From contig JAJOZX010012277.1 of the NCBI GenBank assembly GCA_023014485.1, positions 46,568 through 110,567 on the forward strand: 64,000 nucleotides of DNA. The letters run 5' to 3'. Positions 10,381 to 19,011 of the stretch are shown one piece after another (position 1 is the stretch's first letter; each line of letters opens with the position of its first letter). Origin of the DNA: Bathynomus jamesi (lineage: Eukaryota; Arthropoda; Malacostraca; Isopoda; Cirolanidae). The notes beneath the pieces were generated by a model. It was not told where the DNA came from. It ran no database searches and saw only the letters and a list, made by a program, of their open reading frames with translations. Position numbers and translations under genes: made by a program.

Positions 10381-11645
10381 TAATTATTTTAGGTTTCAAT
10401 CCAATTTATTTTCTGGTGTGTTAACAAATGAAACTCAGAAAAGCCAGATTTGTCATGCTTGGGTACAGAATGTTAGCAATAATAGTAACATTCCTTATAT
10501 ATATATATATATAGTAAGGAATAGGAGGACTAGAAGGTGGTACATGTTTATTAGTCAGACGTTTCGGAAATTCGATTTCTATCATCATTGCTAAGAAGTA
10601 AAAAATAAAAAAGTGTAAAAATATAGTAAGAGATTTTATACCAAAATATTTGTAAAGTCCTATGATAATAATTTAAAGTTGAAAAGAAGTAAGTGTCTGA
10701 AGTGGCAAGGGTTAGCAGTTTGGTAAATTCTTGTTTCGTTAGGTTGAGGTCTGTGTTGAGGTCTGTGTTCTGATTGTGGAAAATAAATTGTTAGTGCAGA
10801 TGCAGATGGCTTCTCTAATTGGTACATTGTTCAACGTCAGTATTTCTTTTGCGAATTCGTAGGAATTGGGGATGGAATATTCATTCTGCATTAGGGGTTA
10901 GGGTTGGGGTGGGGGGAATTAGAATTTTGCTAGGTGGAAGTTATGGGTGATGTAGGCAAATAGGATAGGTCTAATGGGTAAATTTGGTATGTGTATTTTA
11001 GGGAGGCCGTAAAGATTGTCTGGGGAGGAGACGGTAGAGCGTATTTGGTTGTAATCACCCTCTGAAATTATATTTTGATCATATAATTTTTGAGGAAACG
11101 GTTGGTTTTATCTTCAAGTTTTAGGGAAAGTGCTAGAGGCTTGTCATTAATCTCTTTGAATTTCGCGAAGTCTTTGAGGGCATTATTCAACTTATTATCA
11201 TCATCTGATTTGTTAAGAAAAATGATGCCTTTGCTTTTGTCAGGACGTGAAATTATGATGGAGCCATCCCTGGATGATTCTTTTAACACTTTGGGTGCCA
11301 CGCCCAAATCCGCAAAAATTTCCCACCAGCCCATTTTTTTTTTTGTGTGAATTAATAATAGGCATGAATAGAGAAACAGAAATGCATAAGAAATTTTTAA
11401 AATTCTAATAATTTTTTTAAATATATGCATTTTTATTTTTTAAATAGTCACCCCTTATGAGCCCATGGCACACATGTGTGTGACAAGTAACAAATTTAGC
11501 CTTTCTGGTCATGGCACAACCATGTGTGACATTTTTTTTCATTATTTTCTCTTTTTTTCAGATTCTATTATAAATATTTATAAAATTATAATCTTAAAAT
11601 TATTATCTTATGTTTACATAACTATATATTTATAAAATAAAGAAC

Positions 11646-12345
11646 ATGCCACCTGAGGTAATGAGTGCAGACCTGAAAAAAGGGGAAATGATTGCAATGG
11701 AAGAACAAAACGGAATAGTTGTATTGAAATGGAAAGATGCCAGAGATGTCCGGTTATTATCAACAAACACAGTCCTGAACTTGTGGAAATTAGAGAGAGA
11801 AGAGAGGGAAACTGAAGAACCAGGCCCATCCAATACACAGAAAGGCAAAGAAATCGTAGAAAAGTGGAAAGAAGCCCTTAGGAATTATTGCATACAATAA
11901 GGGGAAGACCGGAATAGACATCTCTGACCAGATGGCATCCTATGAAACGGCACTTAGGAAGGGTATAAAATGGTACCGCAAGCTTGCCATTGCACTTCTA
12001 TTAGGAGTCTCAGTTGTGAATGCTTGGATTGTGTATAAAAAAGTAACTGGCAAAAAGATGCAACTGAAAGAATTCAAAGAGAAAATAACTTTGGCACTCC
12101 TGGATTTTGAAGAGACTTTACCCCGGCAAAGGAGACCAGCGTCTACATCACATTTAATTCTTGAAAAGAAAAATGTTCAAGGAAAAAGATCAGAAGAAGA
12201 TGCAAACAATGTTATGAAAAAATCACAAAAGAGCGAGGCAGAGAAGAAGCAAGGAAACATGCTAAGAATGTGCATACGTATTGCAGCTCTTGCCCTGGGG
12301 AAACATTCTTTTGTCTAGAATGTTTTAGAGATTTTCATAAATAAA
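11646..12345 (+). pseudogene. piggyBac transposase C-terminal remnant
   Basis: The first frame (11646-11900) has GEMIAMEEQNGIVVLKWKDA followed by RDVRLLST. The second (11932-12318) has MASYETALRKGIKWYRK and VVNAWIVYKKVTGK. These are typical of the region from the last catalytic block to the C-terminus of piggyBac transposases. The Cys-rich C-terminal domain is readable in a third frame (HTYCSSCPGETFFCLECF, about 12276-12330), so there are at least two frameshifts. The N-terminal half and the catalytic aspartates are deleted. Confidence 0.88.
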
Positions 12346-12837
12346 TTACAATAATTATATTCACATAAAAGGCTTTGTATTTTGTAATCAAATAAAAGGA
12401 TTTTTTTTTATATAAAAATGTATTTGTGTTTATTTCCTAAATAGATTACAATAAGTATTTTCATGTAAGTCTTTGTAACCAAAAACAACGGAAGTAAAAA
12501 AAAAAAAAAAAAAAAAAAAAGGGTTCCACCATCCACCTGGCTCCACGTGCCAGAACCTGGATGCAGTTACTTATATCATTATAGTTTTATCATTATAGTA
12601 TTATTTTGTGCATTATACATGCACATAATAATACAAATAAAACATAAAAATGCTAAATATATTTCACTATAAACTGATTTGAGTAACTGTAACAGAACAC
12701 TGGATATTTAATAAATTTTGTCCCCAACGACCAAGTATAATATATAAAAATTTTCCTCAGAGCCCACAGATTTCAAATAACATAGTAATTTCCCTATACT
12801 GTCACATATATTTGTGTGCTGCGCTCAGGAGTTGAAA

Positions 12838-12908
12838 AATGTGTGTCACACGTATGTGTGTGCCATCGCCAGAAAAAAAAAAAAACTGGCACACACATAC
12901 GTGTGACG
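12838..12908. repeat. Long hairpin inside the piggyBac right end
   Basis: GTGTCACACGTATGTGTGTG (from about 12844) is followed, after an A-rich loop, by its near-perfect complement CACACACATACGTGTGAC. Similar cacatgtgtgtgac words occur near the left end (11470-11490, 11515-11530). They may be subterminal transposase-binding repeats. Confidence 0.75.
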
Positions 12909-13200
12909 TGGCACCCAAAGTGTTAAGCAAGCGATATCTTTACTATTGATTCGGGGGAAAAACTTTATGAGTTTCAAATTTATAAGTGTTTATGGGTGAT
13001 GTAGGCCGAAAGGATAGGTCTAATGGGAAAAGAAAATTTGGTATCGTCAGCTATTAGGATTCGTTTTAAACTATGAAACAGTTTTTCAAATGATAAAAAG
13101 TGTTTAAAATAATTTATCTTAAAGTTTGGTAACTTAAAATATAGGCCCAAAGAGAGAAGTCGTCTTGCGTTGTTGCTCAAAGATCTCTTAGAAAAATTGT

Positions 13201-13545
13201 TTGATCAGGGTTACACACTGTACATACGTAAAAAGAGTATGGTTGATTATGTACATGTATTGTGATTGTAAAGAAGTCTTTTTATTGCCGTTTGTACAGA
13301 AACTGACAACAGAAATACAGTCACAATGGTCGACTGGAAATATAACTTGTACGTTTTTTTGCTTCGAGGTAAGAGTTGATTATTGCATAGCTGATACGAG
13401 GTTAAATAAATTAATCTTTACCGACGATGCGAAATGTAGTTGTATTGAAGTTGTTAGTCCCTTCACCAAGTATTTTACAGCTGGGGATGATAATTCGGAA
13501 AGAATCACACAAATAACAGGGTTACCACTGAAAACTTTTCTTTAA
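13201..13545 (+). CDS. Unidentified ORF, right-arm copy
   Basis: This is the 114-codon counterpart of the left-arm frame at 1852-2286 and shares long stretches such as RVDYCIADTRLNKLIFTDD and SERITQIT. The final part diverges, with TELPPKTSLVVF in the left arm and TGLPLKTFL-stop here. Function is unknown. See the left-arm entry for alternatives. Confidence 0.3.
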   Translation: MIRVTHCTYVKRVWLIMYMYCDCKEVFLLPFVQKLTTEIQSQWSTGNITCTFFCFEVRVDYCIADTRLNKLIFTDDAKCSCIEVVSPFTKYFTAGDDNSERITQITGLPLKTFL

Positions 13546-13619
13546 CTGTATGGTATCAGATCGAAATTTAAGGCATACTTGGTTATTTATTTCACTGTTT
13601 TGTATGAAAAATGAAGATG

Positions 13620-14515
13620 AATAAGTTTATTGGCAGGCCATTATCCAACTGCCAAATATTAATAATACAATGACAAATCACATACTAAGGATAGAAATAT
13701 GTACAATTAGTGAGAAATAATACAGTACTTTCGAAGTTGTGTGAAGCTATAATCAGACGTTTTCATACCATAAATTCCATAGATTAGAAGACGTACGGTA
13801 GGATTGTTAATAGCTTGGATAATCGGGGTGGTTGATTTTTTAATTCGTTGCATTAGGATGTAGTCTTGTTACCACATGGAAGCTCATTGTGGGCATCTGC
13901 GGAACTGCACATTTCAGAGTAATTTATGCAGGAGTCTAAAAGCTCTTTTGGATTGCAAATTTAGGGTTCTGCTAGAATCTTTTTTATAAGCCAACCAGAG
14001 TTGCGTCCGTATATATTACTGCAGTAAGGGAGTTTCTTTAGCTTCACTTGTACAGAACCGGAAGCTCCTTATAGTCTTATTCACTTTAACACAAAGGCTT
14101 CGAGATTTTCATATATCTGAGTCTTCAGTCAAGGAGATGGTTTGACCCTAATACTTAAATTCTTGCACTTCATCATTGTATATTATGTTATTATAATTTA
14201 ATATGTACATTGTACATGGGAACTTCCCTGCCTTCTGGTTTCGTAAATAAAATATTGTGATTCATTCTATCATATGCCTTACTTATATCTAGAAAACAGC
14301 GATAAATAGTTGAATTACTGTCAGTATATTTAAATATAATTTCCTTAAGTATGTAGATACTCAGATCAGTTGAATGGGACCTTTTAATACCAAACTCATT
14401 TAGTTCATAAGTTATCATTTAAGTGGTGTAGTAACACGAGTTTCAGTAGTAGTTTCGATATGTATGAGGCGCTAGCAATAAGCCTGTAATTATTGCTGGA
14501 TAGAATACCCTCATA
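13620..14515 (-). mobile_element. LINE-A reverse transcriptase fragment (right arm)
   Basis: This is the reverse-complement copy of 966-1850. The frame at 14191-14418 encodes FGIKRSHSTDL and CFLDISKAYDRMNHNILF, the RT motif with the first catalytic aspartate. It has the same internal deletion as the left-arm copy, so the deletion predates the duplication. Confidence 0.85.
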
Positions 14516-14658
14516 CTTATTATATTTAATAGATAGAGGGGAAGGCTATAGTATCTCGGTTTATTTACATGTGCTGATTCACGAAATGTATAGTCTAAAT
14601 ATCAGTACATGCATACAAATAGTAGATCATTAAAATTTTTAAATTACGTTGCCTTTAG

Positions 14659-15268
14659 AGTGGTCGCTCTGACCTTTTTCTCTCCTTATTTTAACCAGTT
14701 TCTTCGTACCGTTTAATGGCACAAGCAACCGCATTCACAGATACTTTTAATTTTTTTGCAATTTGCCTCAGTGATTGGCCCTCATTTCTCAAGATTACAA
14801 TCGACTGTCTTTTTTCTGTTGTTAACTGAGCTTTGGCACCCATTTTTGCTTTTTGAAACACAGAAATATACCTTAAACTACACAGTTAGCTCTTCAGCAA
14901 GGATTTTATATGTAAAGACCTGCAGCGCATGTTAATAACTGAACACATGTATTAACATACTCCTGAAGAAACACACTACCCCAGTAAAGACTTTTAAACT
15001 GTTTTTTGGACCTTTGTGCAGAGCTAATGGCATTAATTTTAGGTAGCATGCTAGACGTAAATTAACACATTTTGAAGGCTATTTTGAAGAAACTTCTATG
15101 TTACAACACACTACATAGGGCAGATGCCCTGAAGCATACAATATAAAAGCCAGGTAAGCAAATTCATCTCGAGTACCTGTTAAGTTTCATTTAAAGTTTA
15201 TGCCATGAGCTAAGCAGCAAAACATTGGAAATTAGTAGGTGTACTTAAATTTTTGACTGGTAGTGTCT
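14659..15268 (-). mobile_element. Tc1-like fragment abutting the right arm
   Basis: Reading the minus strand from about 14843 gives MGAKAQLTTEKRQSIV, then LRNEGQSLRQIAKKLKVSV and KRYEETG, the first helix-turn-helix (PSQ-like) of a Tc1 transposase. A Tc1-type inverted repeat (CACTACCAGTCAAAAATTTA on the minus strand) ends near 15268. The element is cut at 14658 exactly where the duplication arm ends, so the arm boundary truncated it or the element marks the breakpoint. Confidence 0.75.
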
Positions 15269-15284
15269 TATATATATATATATA

Positions 15285-15677
15285 CAGGGTGTCCCATAAG
15301 TCCGGCATCATAGGAGAAATTCATATTTTTCTATTTTACAAACCATAATTCATATTTTTCTCTCTCTACAGGCCATAATGTCTGTGAGCAAGGAAAACGA
15401 ATCCAGATAATTCTACTCATAGGAAATCGGAGTCAAAGAGACTGCAACAAGTCTGCTAACACAACTCTGTGTTATTGGCTCGCGGTCCGGATGCCGTCTG
15501 TTAAATTCAGCAGCGGCCGCTCTTTGACTCCGATTTCCTATGAGTAGAATTATCTGGATTCGTTCTTCCTTGCTCACAGACATTATGGCCTGTAGAAAGA
15601 GAAAAATATGAATTATGGTTTGTAGAAATAGAAAAATATGGATTTCTCCTATGATGCCGGACTTATGGGACACCCTG
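15285..15677. mobile_element. Mariner-derived foldback MITE
   Basis: The ends are CAGGGTGTCCCATAAGTCCG (15285) and its reverse complement (to 15677), flanked by TA. The inner sequence is also largely palindromic, because the N-terminal transposase region MSVSKEERIQIILLIGNRS is present from both ends. The minus-strand copy (about 15460-15580) continues into AEFNRRHPDREPIT. Only the DNA-binding N-terminus survives, so it is a non-autonomous derivative formed by an internal inverted fusion. Confidence 0.88.
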
Positions 15678-15816
15678 TATATTAGTGGAAAAATTAGCGA
15701 TAAATCTAGCGCCGCTTCTAAAAGCTTAGCGTCAGTGACAGCGCCGCTAGATTTATAGACTATTAGCTTTAGCGACAGCGGCGCTGGTTATATCAGTTAG
15801 CGTGCCCAGCTCTGTA

Positions 15817-15848
<32 letters not shown>

Positions 15849-17179
15849 TAGTGATGTAGCGGATGTCATTTTTTCACATCCGCGGATGCGGATGCGGATG
15901 AGGATGTTTGATTTCAACATCTGCGGATGCGGATGAGGATGTTTGATTTCAACATCTGCGGATGCGGATGCGGATGTCTACATTTTCGTTATTTTTTAGG
16001 ATATATTCGAGATTTGTTGTGTTTAACGTATATATAAGTTATTATATAGAGAGAGCTGTAGCTATAATGTAGTATAATTGATTAATTGTACAATAATTGC
16101 TGTACTTTTCTCTGAACATATAAAATAATATCAAGCATCTAACTAATATAGAAATCAATTAGTGAATTCGTCTGCAAATAAATTCGTTATATTTTGTTGA
16201 GTTTCAGCCACAATTAGAAACCATAATTGTGTTACCAGGATGCGGGACGTGAACCAACTCAAATGCACCCCCACCGACCTCTTTCCCAACCTCTCCACCC
16301 TTATAGAAAGAGATCTTTAATTAGCTTGATAACTATTTATATTAAGTTTAAAGTTTTATTAGGCATATTTATAAATGAGTAATTAAAATAAAGTAAACTA
16401 AGATGTTCATCGTTTAATGTTCAAACTTAATTATAGGAAGGTTATGCTTAAGGAACATTAATTTTTCTGCCTTTTCTGCTGCCAGTCTGTTTCTTTTTTC
16501 ATCATATATTAATCCAGCACTGCTAAATAATCTCTCGCTTGGTACGTTTGTTGGAGGACAGGCTAAATGTTTCCTTGCAAGTTTACTCAAGTATGGATAG
16601 ATATTCTGCGTATTTTTCCACCAACTAATAGGATTGTCACATGCAGCCAGGCGTTTTTCTTGGTGATAGCTCTCGATCATTTTTACTACATCTTTTGACA
16701 TCGCGTAGGTCTCGTCATTGCTGCTTGACTCAAGAAACTGAGAGACAGATTCTGTGATAGATTTGCTTGTTGAAGGTGTTGGTTCTGTCACTGAAACTTT
16801 TATTCTTTTGGTGGGTGGCGAAGCGACAGATTCAAGAGATTGAAGCTCTTCAACTGCTTTGCCAAGTGATGATTTAACTCGTTCTAATGTACTAGGTGAA
16901 AATAACTTAGCTTTGTAACGTGGATCTAAGTAGGTTGCAAGAGAGTAACTTCATACAAGAACAGCCTCTCGTCTTGTCGCTTGCATCACTTTTGCGCACA
17001 ATGAACTAGTTCTATTAATATAGTAGAATTTGATAATTTCCGCTTATTAATGACGTTTTATCTCAACGGTCCACATCCGCACGACATCCGCAGTCCAAAG
17101 TGCGGATGCGGACGCTGATGCGGATGCGAGAAAATGTGCGGATGTTCCGCGGATGCGGATGCGGATGTGACCTACATCA

Positions 17180-17182
<3 letters not shown>
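15849..17182 (-). mobile_element. hAT element with GCGGAT subterminal repeats
   Basis: The ends TAGTGATGTAG (15849) and CTACATCACTA (to 17182) are inverted and sit in (TA)n tracts, so the 8-bp target duplication cannot be told from the microsatellite. Many GCGGATGCGGATG words cluster within 120 bp of both ends (15880-15980 and 17085-17168), typical of hAT transposase binding sites. Only the C-terminal part of the transposase remains. Confidence 0.9.
16414..16791 (-). pseudogene. hAT transposase C-terminal dimerisation domain
   Basis: The 125-residue frame has WWKNTQNIYPYLSKLARKHL and then CPPTNVPSERLFSSAGLIY, the classic hAT dimerisation signature, and ends with MFLKHNLPII. The acidic catalytic core is absent. 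The frame stays open upstream (PTPSTSK linker) but no ATG for a full protein exists, so this is a remnant. Confidence 0.9.
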
Positions 17183-17223
<41 letters not shown>

Positions 17224-17444
17224 GTATATATGTACTTAATAGTGTACATTTTCGTCAGTGATCATTGAAGTTACATTAGCCCCTACATGTTACAGATTTT
17301 GTTTTTTAAAAAATTTTAATCACTTATGCTTGTTTAGAGAATGCGCTCTTTTATCGTATACAACAATTATTTTTGGAATTTCCCTCGGGTTAGGATTTTA
17401 ACTTAAAAAAACTCTAAATAAAATTAATACGACATTCGGGTCAC

Positions 17445-17672
17445 CTGAAGATTAGGGCCCCCCAGCCTTCTTTAGTTAGCTTTATAAGGCTAACTAATTC
17501 TTTAGTTAGCTTTGTAAGGTTAACTAACGAAAATATCACGACCTAACCTAACCAATCGTCAAGGGCGTACAGTTGACCTAACGATTGGTTAGGTTAGGTC
17601 GTGATATTTTCGTTAGTTAGCTTTATAAGGATAACTAGAGAAGGCTGGGGGCCCTGATCTTCAGTTGATTCC
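17445..17672. repeat. Foldback element with CCTAA repeats near its centre
   Basis: The outer repeats CTGAAGATTAGGGCCCC and, reversed, GGGGCCCTGATCTTCAG enclose nested complementary blocks (AACTAACGAAAATATCACGA against TCGTGATATTTTCGTTAGTT). The loop of about 25 bp lies at 17558-17582. CCTAACC and GGTTAGG motifs flank the loop. No coding sequence; probably a non-autonomous foldback transposon. Confidence 0.85.
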
Positions 17673-17687
17673 TACATGCTAGCTCAA

Positions 17688-17783
17688 GATTTTACACACC
17701 CAGTTTTTTTGTTTTATTTTAGGTTAAGTTAGGTTAAAAAAAAAAAAAAAAAAACTGGGTGTGGAAAATCCTGACTTAACCTA
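17688..17783. repeat. Small foldback with poly-A/T
   Basis: AAGATTTTACACACCCAGTT is followed, after a TTAGGTTAAGTTAGG-like and poly-A stretch, by AACTGGGTGTGGAAAATCC. This is a second, independent hairpin element directly next to the first foldback. Confidence 0.7.
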
Positions 17784-17929
17784 CCTGACCTAAATTGCCC
17801 CCCCCCCCAGAAAATCAACAACAAAGTAGCAGCTATTTTGCGTGTAGGAGGAAAGTGATACAAAAGATAACACCGAATAGGAGCGAACGTAACTTTTAGC
17901 TATAACCTTGGTTAACCTTGGTTTTGCTT

Positions 17930-18084
17930 CTGCCCGAATTGTTCATTCTGACGAAGGGCAAGCTTTTCGCCCTACCTTAGACATACAATTTAACGTATAT
18001 ATAACCTTTGGTTAGCTTCCGCCCGAATTGTTCGTTCTGACGAAGGTCAAGCTTTTCACTCCACCTTAGACCTACAGTTTAACG
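17930..18084. repeat. Tandem duplication of an about 86-bp unit
   Basis: Two adjacent units share gaattgttcattctgacgaa and ccttagacatacaatttaac, starting near 17936 and 18022. They differ at several positions. They lead into tRNA-like sequence on the minus strand, so they may be the body of a SINE. Confidence 0.65.
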
Positions 18085-18290
18085 TGGAATCCGAACCACG
18101 CCCCATCAGCAGCCCAGCGTCTTAACCACGAGGCCACCTAGGGTACCCATTTATCTACCAACCACATTCTTTATTGTGTGGAAGGATTAACAGCTGGGTT
18201 TTGCTGCGCGCAGGCTGCCGTCGGGTCTCGAACCCGGGGCCGATGGATTCGTAGTCAGCGACGCTAACCACTACACCACCGAGCGCATAT
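18085..18290 (-). repeat. Two adjacent tRNA-derived (SINE-like) heads
   Basis: On the minus strand, 18198-18288 reads TGGTGTAGTGGTTAGCG (A-box type) and GGTTCGAGACC (B-box type). About 18095-18145 gives GGCCTCGTGGTTAAGACG and GTGGTTCGGATTCC. Acceptor stems do not pair in either, so they are not functional tRNAs. These are RNA polymerase III internal promoters of SINEs or tRNA pseudogenes. Confidence 0.6.
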
Positions 18291-18310
18291 ATATATATAT
18301 ATATATATAT

Positions 18311-18917
18311 CGTAAAGAACGACGCTTGTATAGGAGATATTCCGCGCAAGACGAGAGAGAGAGAACGAAACAAATGAAAAAATGAGGTAACCACCTGGGA
18401 ATCGAACCCGGGATCTTCCGATTGCCGGTCAGACGCGATACCATTACACCATGGGCCTCACTCTTCCAAATGCCGTAATTCTTCTACATACTCGCAGAAA
18501 CCAATGCCCCAAGGGGGCACCTCCCGCATGCCGTAACATTATATACATTCAACTGCAAAGAACACGCAGTATAAATAACGTAAAGAACGACGCTTGTATA
18601 GGAGATATTCCGCGCAAGAATATCTCCTATACAAGCGTCGTTCTTTACGTTATTTATACTGCGTGTTCTTTGCAGTTGAATGTATATAATGTTACGGCAT
18701 GCGGGAGGTGCCCCCTTGGGGCATTGGTTTCTGCGAGTATGTAGAAGAATTACGGCATTTGGAAGAGTGAGGCCCATGGTGTAATGGTATCGCGTCTGAC
18801 CGGCAATCGGAAGATCCCGGGTTCGATTCCCAGGTGGTTACCTCGTTTTTTCATTTGTTTCGTTCTCTCTCTCTCGTCTTGCGCGGAATATCTCCTATAC
18901 AAGCGTCGTTCTTTACG
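18311..18917. repeat. Near-perfect 299-bp-arm palindrome of a tRNA-derived repeat
   Basis: Arms 18311-18609 and 18619-18917 are reverse complements around a 9-base spacer (ccgcgcaag). Each arm contains one tRNA-like unit: minus strand 18387-18457 and plus strand 18771-18841. In both, the A box is TGGTGTAATGG and the B box GGTTCGATTCC. The anticodon stem TCTGA/TCGGA pairs around the loop CCGGCAA, whose middle is GGC (alanine GCC codon). The acceptor stem does not pair and the T stem has one mismatch, so this is a SINE-like or pseudo-tRNA unit in a head-to-head dimer. Confidence 0.88.
18771..18841 (+). pseudogene. tRNA-like unit, right palindrome arm
   Basis: A and B boxes are well preserved and the anticodon arm folds. 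The acceptor ends (GGCCCA against GGTGGTTA) do not pair, and there is one mismatch in the T stem. I regard it as a tRNA-derived SINE head rather than a working tRNA. The identical left-arm unit is 18387-18457 on the minus strand. Confidence 0.6.
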
Positions 18918-18943
18918 TTATTTATACTGCGTGTTCTTTGCAG

Positions 18944-18979
<36 letters not shown>

Positions 18980-19011
18980 CACCATACGCGTTCTAATTTA
19001 CAAGCAAACAA

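Larger units (their letters stand above)
11287..12922 (+). mobile_element. piggyBac-like element with TTAA target sites
   Basis: The ends CACTTTGGGTGCCACG (11287) and CGTGGCACCCAAAGTG (to 12922) are perfect inverted repeats flanked by TTAA at 11283-11286 and 12923-12926, the piggyBac signature. The left arm shows the uninserted site as CTAAAAG at 2564, one base from TTAA. Inside is the C-terminal part of a transposase. Long A and T runs occur near 11334 and 12498. Confidence 0.95.
10515..13060 (-). mobile_element. Penelope-like element fragment PLE-A (right arm, interrupted)
   Basis: This is the mirror of 2440-3372 on the minus strand. The frame ending near 11090 encodes SIIISRPDKSKGIIFLNKSD, a cleaner version of the left-arm RT segment. 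It is interrupted at 11287-12922 by the piggyBac-like element. The hammerhead-like end is near 10560-10590. No GIY-YIG domain or YVDD motif remains. Confidence 0.7.
7461..14658. repeat. Right arm of the large inverted duplication
   Basis: This is the reverse complement of 782-4413, expanded by two private insertions: the CACTG element at 7588-10380 and the piggyBac-like element at 11287-12922. After subtracting these and the left-arm mariner, the arms have comparable lengths of about 2.8 kb. Small indels and substitutions distinguish them, for instance the TA-tract lengths and the shortened ORF at 13201. Confidence 0.85.

Noticed and set aside
18451..18777. Identical 97-codon ORFs on opposite strands (18451-18744 plus, 18484-18777 minus)
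   Set aside because: They are the same sequence read from both arms of the palindrome, overlap the tRNA-like units, and show no protein motif.
18771..18841. Functional tRNA-Ala(GGC) gene
   Set aside because: The A and B boxes and anticodon arm are good, but the acceptor stem does not pair and the T stem has a mismatch, and the unit is part of a dimeric repeat.
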